The translations under genes and the position numbers were made by a program. Shown in pieces: positions 55,996 to 63,783 of a stretch of DNA of 64,000 nt; position 1 is the first letter of the stretch, and each line of letters begins with the position of its first letter. The stretch covers positions 4,092,001-4,156,000 of the forward strand of contig NZ_CP033381.1 in assembly GCF_016865255.1 (NCBI RefSeq). Reading direction: 5' to 3'. The notes below the pieces were generated by a model, which saw only the letters and a program-made list of their open reading frames with translations, was not told the origin of the DNA and did not search any database. The stretch is from Methylomonas sp. LW13. GTDB lineage: Bacteria; Pseudomonadota; Gammaproteobacteria; Methylococcales; Methylomonadaceae.

Positions 55996-57093
55996 CTAGG
56001 CGGGTGCACTCCACGCCGGTTTCGGCGTGAACACCAATAGGTTGAGCATGCGCGTCAGGTTGTATGCGGCAAAGCAAAACAAGGCCTGACCCGCGACTTT
56101 GGCTAAGCCGATGTGACGGGTTTTGCGCAGGCCGCCGACCGTTTTGACCCAGCCAAAGGCTTCTTCGACGATTTTGCGGCGCTTGAGGCTTTGGGCATAG
56201 CCTTTGCCGCGCGCGGTCCGGCCATCGACGGCACTGCCGGTCTTTTTGCGGGCCACATGGGCTTTGATGTCACGGGACTCGAGTCCGTTGACGAACGCCG
56301 CTTGGTCATAGCCTTTGTCGGCACCGACGCTGCCGCCTTTGGGCACGCGGCGTTTGATCATTTTTTGCGCGGCTTCGATTTCGGCGGTGCCGGTGGCTTG
56401 AGTGGTTTCGACATCGACAATCAGGCCGTTGCGATTCTCGGACAAGGCATGGGTGATGTAACGCAGTTTGGCCTCGGTGTATTCGCCTTTCTTGTAAAGC
56501 CGGGCTTCGGGATCGGTCGTACTGTGGTGGGTGGCGTTGCTGCGCTTTTCGCCGCTGAAGTCGACCTCGGGATTGCGGCCGGCGGGTTTGTCCGGGCCGC
56601 TGCCGTCTTTCTTGACGAAGCTTTTGTGCGAGGCCCAGGCTTCGATCAGGCTGCCATCGACACTGAAGTGTTCGTCGGACACCAGGTTTTGCCATTCGGC
56701 TATGGCCAGTACCCGCTCAAAAAATTCGCGACTCAGGGCTTCGGACAGCAGGCGTTCGCGGTTGGCGCTGAACACCGTGCGTTCCCATACGGCATCGTCG
56801 ACGCCCAAACCGACAAACCAGCGAAACAGCAGGTTGTAGTCCAGTTGTTCCATCAAATGACGCTCACTGCGAACGGTGTACAGCACTTGCAACAGCAAGG
56901 CGCGCAGCAGTTTTTCGGGAGCAATCGACGGACGGCCAGTGTGCGAGTAACGCTCAGCAAAGACGGCATCCATAGAGCCCAATACGCTATCGGTGAGTAG
57001 CCGTAAACGACGCAACGGATGCTGTTTGGGAATTCGGTCTTCCAGGTTGATGTAGCTGAACCAGTTGTTTTGGATGGCATCGTGTCCGCGCAT
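55996..57093 (-). CDS. IS5-family transposase
   Basis: 365 residues, apparently intact. MRGHDAIQNNWFSYINLED start, HTGRPSIAPEKLLRALLLQ, LLFRWFVGLG, FSVDGSLIEAWAS (first Asp of DDE), GGSVGADKGYD (second Asp) and VEEAFGWVKTVGGLRKTR (Glu) match IS5-type transposases. The group II intron lies directly behind its stop; IS ends were not resolved. Confidence 0.9.
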   Translation of the reverse strand: MRGHDAIQNNWFSYINLEDRIPKQHPLRRLRLLTDSVLGSMDAVFAERYSHTGRPSIAPEKLLRALLLQVLYTVRSERHLMEQLDYNLLFRWFVGLGVDDAVWERTVFSANRERLLSEALSREFFERVLAIAEWQNLVSDEHFSVDGSLIEAWASHKSFVKKDGSGPDKPAGRNPEVDFSGEKRSNATHHSTTDPEARLYKKGEYTEAKLRYITHALSENRNGLIVDVETTQATGTAEIEAAQKMIKRRVPKGGSVGADKGYDQAAFVNGLESRDIKAHVARKKTGSAVDGRTARGKGYAQSLKRRKIVEEAFGWVKTVGGLRKTRHIGLAKVAGQALFCFAAYNLTRMLNLLVFTPKPAWSAPA

Positions 57094-57148
57094 TGAAAGG
57101 CTCCAAATTTAGGTAGCCTATTTTAACAGTTGGCGGCTCATCTATGCC

Positions 57149-57332
57149 TTAGCTTACTTGGCTTTTCGAGTTTTTCACCAGCCTGATAACCCTCTTGACT
57201 TCTTCAGTTTCAACATACTCATATTCCTTACGAGACGAGATATTTAGCGGTGGATCATCAATAAGTGATTTAATTAAATTTCTGTAAATCTGCTTTGTTT
57301 TTTCTTCTAGTACCTTTTAAATAAGTGTTCAT
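57149..57332 (-). pseudogene. Small frameshifted gene downstream of the STAS-like gene
   Basis: An ATG at 57332 with GGAG upstream opens MNTYLK, then stops after 19 codons. One base fewer in the A-run right after TTA joins it to a clean frame, VLEEKTKQIYRNLIKSLIDD ... YEYVETEEVKRVIRLVKNS, ending TAA at 57149. The reconstructed protein is about 60 residues, helical and charged, unknown to me. Same strand as the 57440 gene. Confidence 0.5.
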
Positions 57333-57371
57333 TTACACACTCCATTCAAGTGCAATTCATTAAAAATGGAT

Positions 57372-57425
57372 AACCAGCCCGGCGGTTAATGACGCCGCTT
57401 TTCTCCCCGTCGGGATAGGCTGGTT
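57372..57425 (-). terminator. Large hairpin after the STAS-like gene
   Basis: AACCAGCC (57372-57379) pairs with GGCTGGTT (57418-57425), with an inner GGCG/CGCC stem. It lies 14 bp beyond the stop of the 57440 gene and is a plausible terminator, though the T-run is weak. Confidence 0.45.
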
Positions 57426-57439
57426 AGTTCGGATATTCG

Positions 57440-58447
57440 TTATTTAGCCGACAATGCCCGCTTAACCATATTCTCGACGGCAGGGGTTAAGTTGATCGGC
57501 AATAATTGGGTATTGGGGTGGGCGTTGCCGAACACCCGGAAGACTTCGTCGGCAAACGCCTGGCCGATTTCCTCAACGCCGGCAAAATCCAATACAACCG
57601 ACTGGAATCGCTCAAAGCGCATGGTCAAACGCTTGGCTTGCGACCGGGAAACCAGTTTTTCGCCTTCATGCTGTGCCAGTCGCACCGGGACAATGGTCTT
57701 GGCAAAGGTATATTCCCCTGGCGCTGCAAACTGATCGAACACGTCTTGCAAAATGCGCGGGCTATCGTTGGCCAGGCGCATCAATACCAAGGTGCCCGGC
57801 GCATTGGCGGGGCGCTCAAGCAGAATATCGGCGCCCCATTCGTCGTGCATGAAGTGCAATAGGCCGGATCGGATGTCGAAGGCGTCCATCACCTTGGACG
57901 AAAAGAAAATGCCTTCGCCGGTATGGTTGGCGGGATCGGTGGTCAGCTTGCCCTTGGCCAACTCCAGGATCGCTTCGCGCGGATCATACAAATTCATGGC
58001 CCGCTGAATTTTCAGAAATATTCCTTCCCCTTCGTCAGCAATGTAAACGGTGGTATTGAGTGCGTCTCGCACCAACTCCACGGCGACGTTTTCGGATCCG
58101 GAATGGTCGATGGCATTGTTTACCATCTCGGTGACGGCGTAATGCCAGATGTCGCGGACATTGCCGGGTAAATCGCTTAACAACGGCGACATGGTTTCAG
58201 CCCAGACAATATCCTCGCGCAAGCCTGCACGGGGATAAACCCGCTGTACCTGTGCCATTGTTGCCAATTGATAACGCACACCCCGGCCTATACCGGATGA
58301 TGTGATGGCACCTTCTTTTTTCAGTTTGGTTAGCCAAGCGCTGGTGGCCTGTCGGGATACGCCATGTTGATTCGCGAGGCGGGCGGCAACATTGCTGCCG
58401 TCTTCGGCGATGGCGACTAGGATGGAATGACGTAGATCAATACTCAT
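57440..58447 (-). CDS. wHTH - HATPase - STAS-like (DUF4325) protein
   Basis: 335 residues. Residues 1-65 are a winged helix (GVSRQATSAWLTKLKKEGAI). Residues about 95-230 form a GHKL ATPase (TEMVNNAIDHS N-box, DEGEGIF, HTGEGIFFSS G boxes). The C-terminal ~95 residues (LTMRFERFQSVVLDFAGVEE and VFRVFGNAHP) are STAS-like DUF4325. This looks like an anti-sigma-type switch fused to a DNA-binding domain. Three direct repeats lie before its start. Found in an accessory region, so a defence or element-control role is possible. Confidence 0.8.
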   Translation of the reverse strand: MSIDLRHSILVAIAEDGSNVAARLANQHGVSRQATSAWLTKLKKEGAITSSGIGRGVRYQLATMAQVQRVYPRAGLREDIVWAETMSPLLSDLPGNVRDIWHYAVTEMVNNAIDHSGSENVAVELVRDALNTTVYIADEGEGIFLKIQRAMNLYDPREAILELAKGKLTTDPANHTGEGIFFSSKVMDAFDIRSGLLHFMHDEWGADILLERPANAPGTLVLMRLANDSPRILQDVFDQFAAPGEYTFAKTIVPVRLAQHEGEKLVSRSQAKRLTMRFERFQSVVLDFAGVEEIGQAFADEVFRVFGNAHPNTQLLPINLTPAVENMVKRALSAK

Positions 58448-58454
58448 AGTGAAT

Positions 58455-58509
58455 AAACGTAAAGTGATTTTAAAATAATTGTAAAGTCAAAATATGCTAA
58501 ACGTAAAGT
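58455..58509. promoter_or_regulatory. Three direct repeats, 22-bp period, upstream of the wHTH gene
   Basis: AAACGTAAAGT at 58455-58465 and 58499-58509, and AATTGTAAAGT at 58477-58487, start exactly 22 bp apart, i.e. on one face of the helix. They lie 8-62 bp upstream of the ATG at 58447. The natural reading is cooperative autoregulatory binding by the encoded winged helix. Confidence 0.75.
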
Positions 58510-58545
58510 ACCGATTTACTCGGCTATTCGATTCATGAACAGAAA

Positions 58546-58581
58546 AGCCAGCCAACCCAATCAAGGATTGGCCGGCGAATA
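58546..58581 (-). terminator. Integrase terminator hairpin
   Basis: Downstream of the integrase stop the minus strand reads GCCGGCCAATC, CTT, GATTGG, then GGCTGGC and TTTT. CCAATC/GATTGG makes the core stem with GCC/GGC extending it, a plausible intrinsic terminator. Confidence 0.5.
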
Positions 58582-59419
58582 GCCGCTACAGGTTAAAGGC
58601 CTGAGCCAGTTCGTTGACGATCTGCCGCTTTTGGTCGCGTCCCTGATGGATATAGCGCATGGTGGTTTGAATGCTCTTGTGGCCGGCCAGTTTGGCTATA
58701 TGATTAATCTCCTTGCCTTGGTCGGACAGCGCCGAGCAGAAGCCATGCCGTAGGCAATGGAAGGTAAATTTCTCCAGTTTGACACTGCCATCCGGGTTCA
58801 GGATGTCCCGGTCGGCAATATTGGCCGCTTTCAATACGTTTCGCCAGGCTTTACGAAAGTCCATCGGTTGCCCGGGAAGTTCGACCGACGGGAAGATCAA
58901 TCCGGTACCGACTTCCTGATGGCGTTTCAGCTCGGTCATGACGACCGGCGCTAAATACAGCTCCCGACTGGTACCGTTCTTGGTGTCACCCAGAAAGGTG
59001 CTGTTGTCCTTGAAGTTAACATCACTCCAGCGCAGGTTCATCAGCTCGCCTTTCCGGGCACCGGTTGTCATTGCCATCACAACCAACAAATACAACTTAT
59101 CCCAATGCGATTCCCGGCAGGCTTTCAGTAGTCGTTTGCGTTCGGCCTCGCTTAATACCCGGTCCCGCCGCTTGGTGTCGTCGTCGACCACCACGCTCCG
59201 AACTAGGTTTTCATCGACATAGCCAAGGCTCAAGGCAAATTTGTAGACGCTGGACAAGACCGCCTTCTTGCGATTAATAGTCGTGGCGCGCAGGCCCTCG
59301 TCGATCAAGTCATCAACGTGTTCGCGCAAGTCGAAGATGTCGATGTCGGTCATGATCCGGTCCCCGAAGTATTGTAAGCAACTAGCCCTACCACATCGTC
59401 AGCCTGTTGCCGCTTTGAT

Positions 59420-61080
59420 CTAATCCCTGTGACTAAACGGTAGTAACTCGTCGATGCGGCTGTTGGGCCAGGTGGGGAGTTTTCCCAGGGTGTCTTTTAG
59501 CCAGGCAGCCGGATCGAGACCATTGAGTTTGGCGGTGCCTAGCAGAGTCTGAATGACGGCGGCTCGTTGGCCTGCCCGCTCCGATCCGGCAAACAACCAG
59601 TTCTTCTTGCCCAAGGCAATGGGGCGAATGCTGTTTTCGACCGGATTATTGTCGATAGGCAGATCGCCGGTTTCGGCGTAACGGCTGAGCGCCGTCCAGC
59701 GTTTCAAGCTGTAGTCGATGGCTTTGGCGGTTGCCGTGCCGGGTGCGGTGCGCAAACGGGTTTGCTGTAGCCAGTCGTGTAGCTCGACCAGGAGCGGCAG
59801 ACTGGTTTCGGCGCGCCACTGTTTGCGCTCAGCAATGCTTAAATCACGGGCTGCGGCTTCGACCGCATACAGCTTGGCGATACGATTCAGTGCGTCTTGC
59901 GCGATAAGGCTTTGACTGGCCTGGAACAGGTCGAAGAATTTGCGCCGCGCATGCGCTAGGCAGGCCAGTTCGATACACGGCTCTAGCGGGTGTTGCGATG
60001 CGGGATGGGCACGGGTCGTAGCAAACAGGGCCTTATACCCCGCATAGTCATCCACCACTAAATGGCCGTGCCAATCGCCCAGAAATTGTTGCACATGCCG
60101 GCCGCCGCGACCGGCTTGATAATCGAAGACGATAAGCTTCGGTCCCGGTTGCAGATCATTGCTGCGATAGGCCCACAGATAGGCTTTCTTGGTTTTACCA
60201 CTGCCGGGATCCAGTTGCGGTACCGGCGTCTCGTCGGCATGTAAGCTATCCCTTTGCAACAAATGCCAAGCCATGCGGTCGGCTAAGGGCGCTAAAGCGA
60301 CACCGAGTCGTCCGACCCAGTCCGCCAGCGTGGAGCGGGACAGGATCACCCCGTCACGGGCGGCGATTTGTTCCAACCGGTACAGCGGCAAATGATCGAG
60401 GTACTTGCCGATCAGCACCCAGGTGAGCAAACCGACGGCAGCCATACCGCCATCGATCACCGCCGGTGGAATCGGTGCTGCGGTGATGGTTTCGCAGGCC
60501 CGACAGGCGTATTGCGGACGAATGTGTCGATGCACAAAGAACTTGGCCGGTTCGACGTCCAGTTGCTCGCTGATGTCTTCGGCAACTGCTCCTGCGTTGC
60601 TCTATCTCCTGCATCCCTGCAGTCGTCGCCGACTTTGACCAGGTCTTTACCGCAGTGGCCACAAGCGCAGGATTCCGGTTCATGGCGATGCTCAATGCGC
60701 GGCAGATGCTCAGGCAACGGTTGGCGACCAGCACGTGGGCGTTTGGGACGGGCCACGGTATCGCAGGGCTGATCATCCCGGAGTTGTTCGACTTCCTCAT
60801 CAATCGCCGAGATATCGGAATTCCAGGTTTCCTCGAACACATCCCGCTGCAACGGGGCCAGACTTTCGTTCTTGCGACTGAAGCGGATGCGTTTGTAATA
60901 CGCCAGCTCATGGGTCAGCGCGCCGATTTTGAGGTCTTTGGCGTGAATCGTGGCGTCTTTGGTTTGGATGACTTGGGCATCCTGGGCTGCCTGATCCATC
61001 AGTGCCTGAAGCAGGGCCGCCACCTCGGTTTTGGCAGTCGGCTCCAGGTTCAATTGGTCGAGTTTGGCCAGCGGATTCAT
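59420..61080 (-). pseudogene. tnpC: IS66 transposase TnpC, interrupted by a 47-bp element
   Basis: Starts at ATG 61080 (MNPLAKLDQLNLEPTAK; an earlier in-frame start at 61224 is unlikely). The N part includes the helical leader and Zn-like SCACGHCGKDLVKVG; the C part has HRHIRPQYACRACETIT, SLHADETPVPQLDPG (Asp), HLVVDDYAGYKALF (Asp) and NNPVENSIRPIALGKKNW (Glu). A 47-bp insertion at 60581-60627 shifts the frame after KVG; its removal gives a normal 537-residue TnpC. Confidence 0.88.
60581..60627 (-). repeat. 47-bp structured repeat, copy B
   Basis: Starts GACGACTGCA and ends CAGTTGCC on the minus strand. Hairpin 1 is CTGCA-GGGA-TGCAG; hairpin 2 pairs GCAAC and GC with GC and GTTGC. Differences from copy A at element positions 29/45 and 32/42 are paired T-A to C-G changes that keep the stem. 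Its removal restores the IS66 transposase frame. Confidence 0.85.
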
Positions 61081-61165
61081 GGGTGAATTATACCGCAATG
61101 TCCCATCCAATGCCTTGATATTAGGACATTTTAGGACTTTTTTACCGCCGCGTTTTACCTCTGAT

Positions 61166-61516
61166 TCACACCTGCCAGTCTGCTTGGGGCTGGGCGGATA
61201 AGCGTTGCCAATCGACTCCAGCAATTAACCAGTGCCATTGCGCCTGCGTCAGCGCAAACACCGCATCGCCCACCCTGGGCCAGACAAAACTGCCTTGGTG
61301 CAAACGGCGCTGACACAGCCAAACCCCATTGCCATCCCACACCAACAACCGTAGCCGGTTGCCCGCACGATTACGAAAGATAAACGCCGATCCGGCACAC
61401 GGGGCATGCCCCAGACTCTGTTGAACAATCGCTGACAAGCCATCCAAACCACGCCGCATGTCCACCGGCGCCACCGCCAACCAAATCTGCGCGGGATAAT
61501 CGATCAAGCCAGACAT
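61166..61516 (-). CDS. tnpB: IS66 accessory protein TnpB
   Basis: 116 residues. IWLAVAPVDMRRGLDGLSA, FIFRNRAGNRLRLLVWDGNG and HQGSFVWP are the standard blocks of IS66 Orf2/TnpB. It is needed with TnpA and TnpC for transposition, though its biochemistry is unclear. The start overlaps tnpA by 13 bp. Confidence 0.93.
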   Translation of the reverse strand: MSGLIDYPAQIWLAVAPVDMRRGLDGLSAIVQQSLGHAPCAGSAFIFRNRAGNRLRLLVWDGNGVWLCQRRLHQGSFVWPRVGDAVFALTQAQWHWLIAGVDWQRLSAQPQADWQV

Positions 61517-61815
61517 CGTAACAACTCGGCTACCCAGCCCGCCGATACTGAAGACGAAATCTCCAGCCTATAACCGTGGGCATCGGTCAAGACCATAGCC
61601 GCAGCTGCGGGTGTCACCACAGAAGCAGGCTCAGGCTGTTCAATCTGCACCGGCACCAAAGCGACCGACTCTACCGCAGGCCGTTTGCGATAGTCGCACA
61701 GTCTGGCAGTAAATGTCCGTACATTGATGCCTTCCTGCACGCAATACTCAACCTGCGACAAACCACTGCCTTGCCATTCTTCAATATGCTGACGCCATTT
61801 CGATGCAACGGTCAT
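61504..61815 (-). CDS. tnpA: IS66 accessory protein TnpA
   Basis: 103 residues with a Trp-rich helix-turn-helix (WRQHIEEWQGSGLSQVEYC, GINVRTFTARLCDYRK) as in IS66 TnpA/Orf1. First gene of the element, about 75 bp from its end. Likely DNA-binding. Confidence 0.88.
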   Translation of the reverse strand: MTVASKWRQHIEEWQGSGLSQVEYCVQEGINVRTFTARLCDYRKRPAVESVALVPVQIEQPEPASVVTPAAAAMVLTDAHGYRLEISSSVSAGWVAELLRCLA

Positions 61816-62363
61816 CGCTACTCCTGATCAAAAAGTCACAGGATGACAAAGACAACAGGATTATTAAATGTGGGCGGAATGGAGGCTTACGAAGTATTGG
61901 CACCAATAATCGATCCGTTGCATCTGGCCTTTGTAATCCTTCTTGTTCCAGCGAGACAGATATTCATCGCAGACGTCTCGAAAGGTTTTGTAGCGGATGC
62001 GTTTGCCGGCCTTGATGAATAGCTCAGCGCCACCCATGCGCTCGATTTCTTGCACGGTAAGCTGTAACAGTTCTTTTTTGGATAGGGCGTTAATCGCTTC
62101 CAGTTTGGCCTGATGGCGGATTGCAAACAGATCGATACCCAACTGCTTGAAAAGATCCTCGCCACCCAAGGCGCAAATTTCATCCTCTGAAAGCGCCATT
62201 AATTGCGCCTGATCCAGGTTCAAAATAGTCTTGATGCCTTTCTCGATGTTATCGGCCCAAGCTAGTGCGAGACTTTCCGTTGGGAAGGTTTTGTTTTTAA
62301 CGATGCCTTTTAAGCGGACATCGGCGCGGAAGTTGCCGTTGGCTAGAGGTCGGATATATGCCA

Positions 62364-62756
62364 TTACACGCCCTCGCCGTTTTGATTGAGTTGGATAGCG
62401 ACGTCAGGCGCATTCCGTCGCCTTAGCAGCTCAAGCAGCTGGTCATATTCCGGGCCGGCACCCATGATTTCAGACAATAATTCTTGTCGGCCAGCATCTT
62501 GTTCAGATCGGAAATAGGATTTTCGGTGTTCGCCGTGGGCGTTCGGAAAGGTTTGGCAGATATGTAGTAAGACAACATCGTTTTGCGCCTTGGTGGCAAA
62601 TAACGGGCTGTGATACTTGCTCTCGGGATCGAACACGCAAAAATATTCGACGTGATAATTCGCGGAAGTTTCTTTGGACTTTTGAGATTCTTGAAAATGT
62701 TGCTAGGACAAAACATCGTTTTGTGAGCTTTGAAGGGATAGATTTTGCTGGTTCAT
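62364..62756 (-). pseudogene. Unknown gene upstream of the integrase, with an in-frame TAG
   Basis: ATG at 62756 opens MNQQNLSLQSSQNDVLS, then TAG at 62703-62705 (codon 18), then continues QHFQESQKSKETS ... VEYFCVFDPESKYHSP to a TAA that overlaps the integrase ATG (TAATG). 130 codons in all. A downstream GTG at 62636 could still start a 90-residue product. The TAG most simply replaces a CAG Gln codon. No known family recognised; position suggests an element-control or excisionase-like protein. Confidence 0.5.
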
Positions 62757-62878
62757 TACGCCACCTCATTGGAGCAAATAATGCAGAGTGCGCCTAAATT
62801 TGCGCCTTACTGCGGTTATGTTGCTTCAACTCGACGGCAATCCAGTTGATAAGCTATTGATTAGCTTAAATTATTCAG

Positions 62879-62930
62879 TGGTGGGTCGTGTGCGATTCGA
62901 ACGCACGACCATCGCATTAAAAGTGCAATT
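62879..62930 (-). other. tRNA-Lys(UUU) 3' fragment, attachment-site scar
   Basis: The minus strand has an anticodon arm TTGCA-CTTTTAA-TGCGA, a variable loop, T arm GTGCG-TTCGAAT-CGCAC and acceptor strand ACGACCC followed by ACCA. The D arm and 5' acceptor strand are missing: upstream sequence is unrelated. This is the typical duplicated 3' half of a tRNA gene used as att site by tyrosine recombinases, 120 bp from the integrase-side genes. Confidence 0.8.
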
Positions 62931-63126
62931 ACGGAATCATAACCAATTGATTTTATTGTAATTTCAATTATCAAATGTCGCGTAATATCCGTACAGCTCA
63001 CAACGAGTCAGAACTAAGTCGCGTAAATCTCGCGTAAGATTTTTGCATATTCCTCTATCAAAATTGCAGCAGCACAGCCTGTAGTGCTCGTTCTCATCAT
63101 GAAAATCGTGATATAATATCAATTTT

Positions 63127-63140
63127 AAAATATATATTTT
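63127..63140. promoter_or_regulatory. Perfect AT palindrome before the antitoxin gene
   Basis: AAAATATATATTTT is a 14-bp perfect palindrome ending 6 bp before the antitoxin ATG. It may be the antitoxin operator overlapping the promoter; its simple AT sequence keeps confidence low. Confidence 0.4.
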
Positions 63141-63146
63141 GTCGAC

Positions 63147-63407
63147 ATGCAACTAACAGCCTCACAACTTCAGTCGAAGCATAAAGTGCTCATTGATGCG
63201 CTCAAACGTGGAGAAACCGTTGAGATCACTTACCACGGCCAAACCCTGGGTATCGTTCATCCCGCTACTCTTACTGTCAATTCACAAGAGCAAGAAGCGG
63301 CAATGAATGAGTTTTTTGGTATGCACCAAGGTTTAGGTATTGCCGATGTGGAAGATGAATTACGCCTTATTCGCAAAGGTCGGCGGAGCCTTTTGAGTGA
63401 TCTTTGA
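63147..63407 (+). CDS. Phd/VapB-like antitoxin
   Basis: 86 residues. QLTASQLQSKHKVLIDALKRG and VEITYHGQTLGIVHP resemble the N-terminal DNA-binding fold of Phd/YefM-type antitoxins; the C-terminal helix would bind the toxin. Overlaps the PIN-domain gene by 11 bp, the usual antitoxin-first arrangement. Confidence 0.8.
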   Translation: MQLTASQLQSKHKVLIDALKRGETVEITYHGQTLGIVHPATLTVNSQEQEAAMNEFFGMHQGLGIADVEDELRLIRKGRRSLLSDL

Positions 63408-63783
63408 TACCAACATTTTGATTTATGCGGACCGAGGCGTGGCATCAGCCAAAGAGCTGATTATGAGCACACAGCATCGATCAATTTCAGCCGTCACCTA
63501 CATGGAATATGTGCCGTTTTGCCGAAACAAAAAGGAATTGGCAACGTTTGAAAAAATGCTTCAGGCTCTACAGTTCACCATCCGTGAAATTGATCATGGA
63601 ATTTCTTACCATGCTCGGCAATTGGTTCGACAATTTGCACTAAGCCATAGCATGGAGATGGGCGATGCTTTAATTGCCGCAACTGCTATGGCGCACAATG
63701 AATTGTTATGCACCGGCAACATTAAGCACTTCTCGCAAATCACTGGCTTGTTGCTTGACCACTTTCAACCAAACGAGCCCTAA
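63397..63783 (+). CDS. vapC: VapC-like PIN-domain ribonuclease toxin
   Basis: 128 residues. MIFDTNILIY (Asp4), AVTYMEYV (Glu) and MEMGDALIAATA (Asp) are the PIN-domain acidic residues that bind Mg2+. Family members cleave RNA, often initiator tRNA. Complete length and overlapping antitoxin indicate an intact toxin-antitoxin unit in the accessory region. Confidence 0.88.
   Translation: MIFDTNILIYADRGVASAKELIMSTQHRSISAVTYMEYVPFCRNKKELATFEKMLQALQFTIREIDHGISYHARQLVRQFALSHSMEMGDALIAATAMAHNELLCTGNIKHFSQITGLLLDHFQPNEP

Larger units (their letters stand above)
59374..61890 (-). mobile_element. IS66-family element inside the integrase gene
   Basis: 2517 bp with ends GTAAGC...GCTTAC and a longer imperfect inverted repeat inside. 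It is flanked by an exact 8-bp duplication, GAAGTATT at 59366-59373 and 61891-61898, the size expected for IS66. It contains tnpA, tnpB and an interrupted tnpC. The intact target duplication points to a recent insertion. Confidence 0.92.
58586..62364 (-). pseudogene. Tyrosine recombinase (integrase) split by IS66
   Basis: The N part (62364 to 61891; MAYIRPLANGNFRADVRLKG to DYWCQYF) carries the arm-binding domain; the C part (from 59365; GDRIMTDIDIFD) carries the catalytic domain with TTGARKGE (Arg), FHCLRHGF (His-x-x-Arg), LAGHKS (His) and TMRYIH (Tyr). Removing IS66 and one 8-bp target copy joins them in frame into 417 residues. The start overlaps the upstream gene's stop (TAATG). As it stands the integrase is inactive. 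Confidence 0.9.

Noticed and set aside
56113-57000. 295-residue plus-strand frame opposite the IS5-family transposase
   Set aside because: Exact antisense of a clearly recognisable transposase; Gly/Phe-rich with no family match.
55292-60627. A shared protein motif (DDCxDAGxRxxQEQLP) in the maturase and TnpC frames
   Set aside because: It is only the translation of the 47-bp element in one frame; family sequence and frame return when the element is removed, so it is not a native domain.
62879-62960. Functional tRNA-Lys gene
   Set aside because: D arm and 5' acceptor strand are absent; only the 3' half matches.
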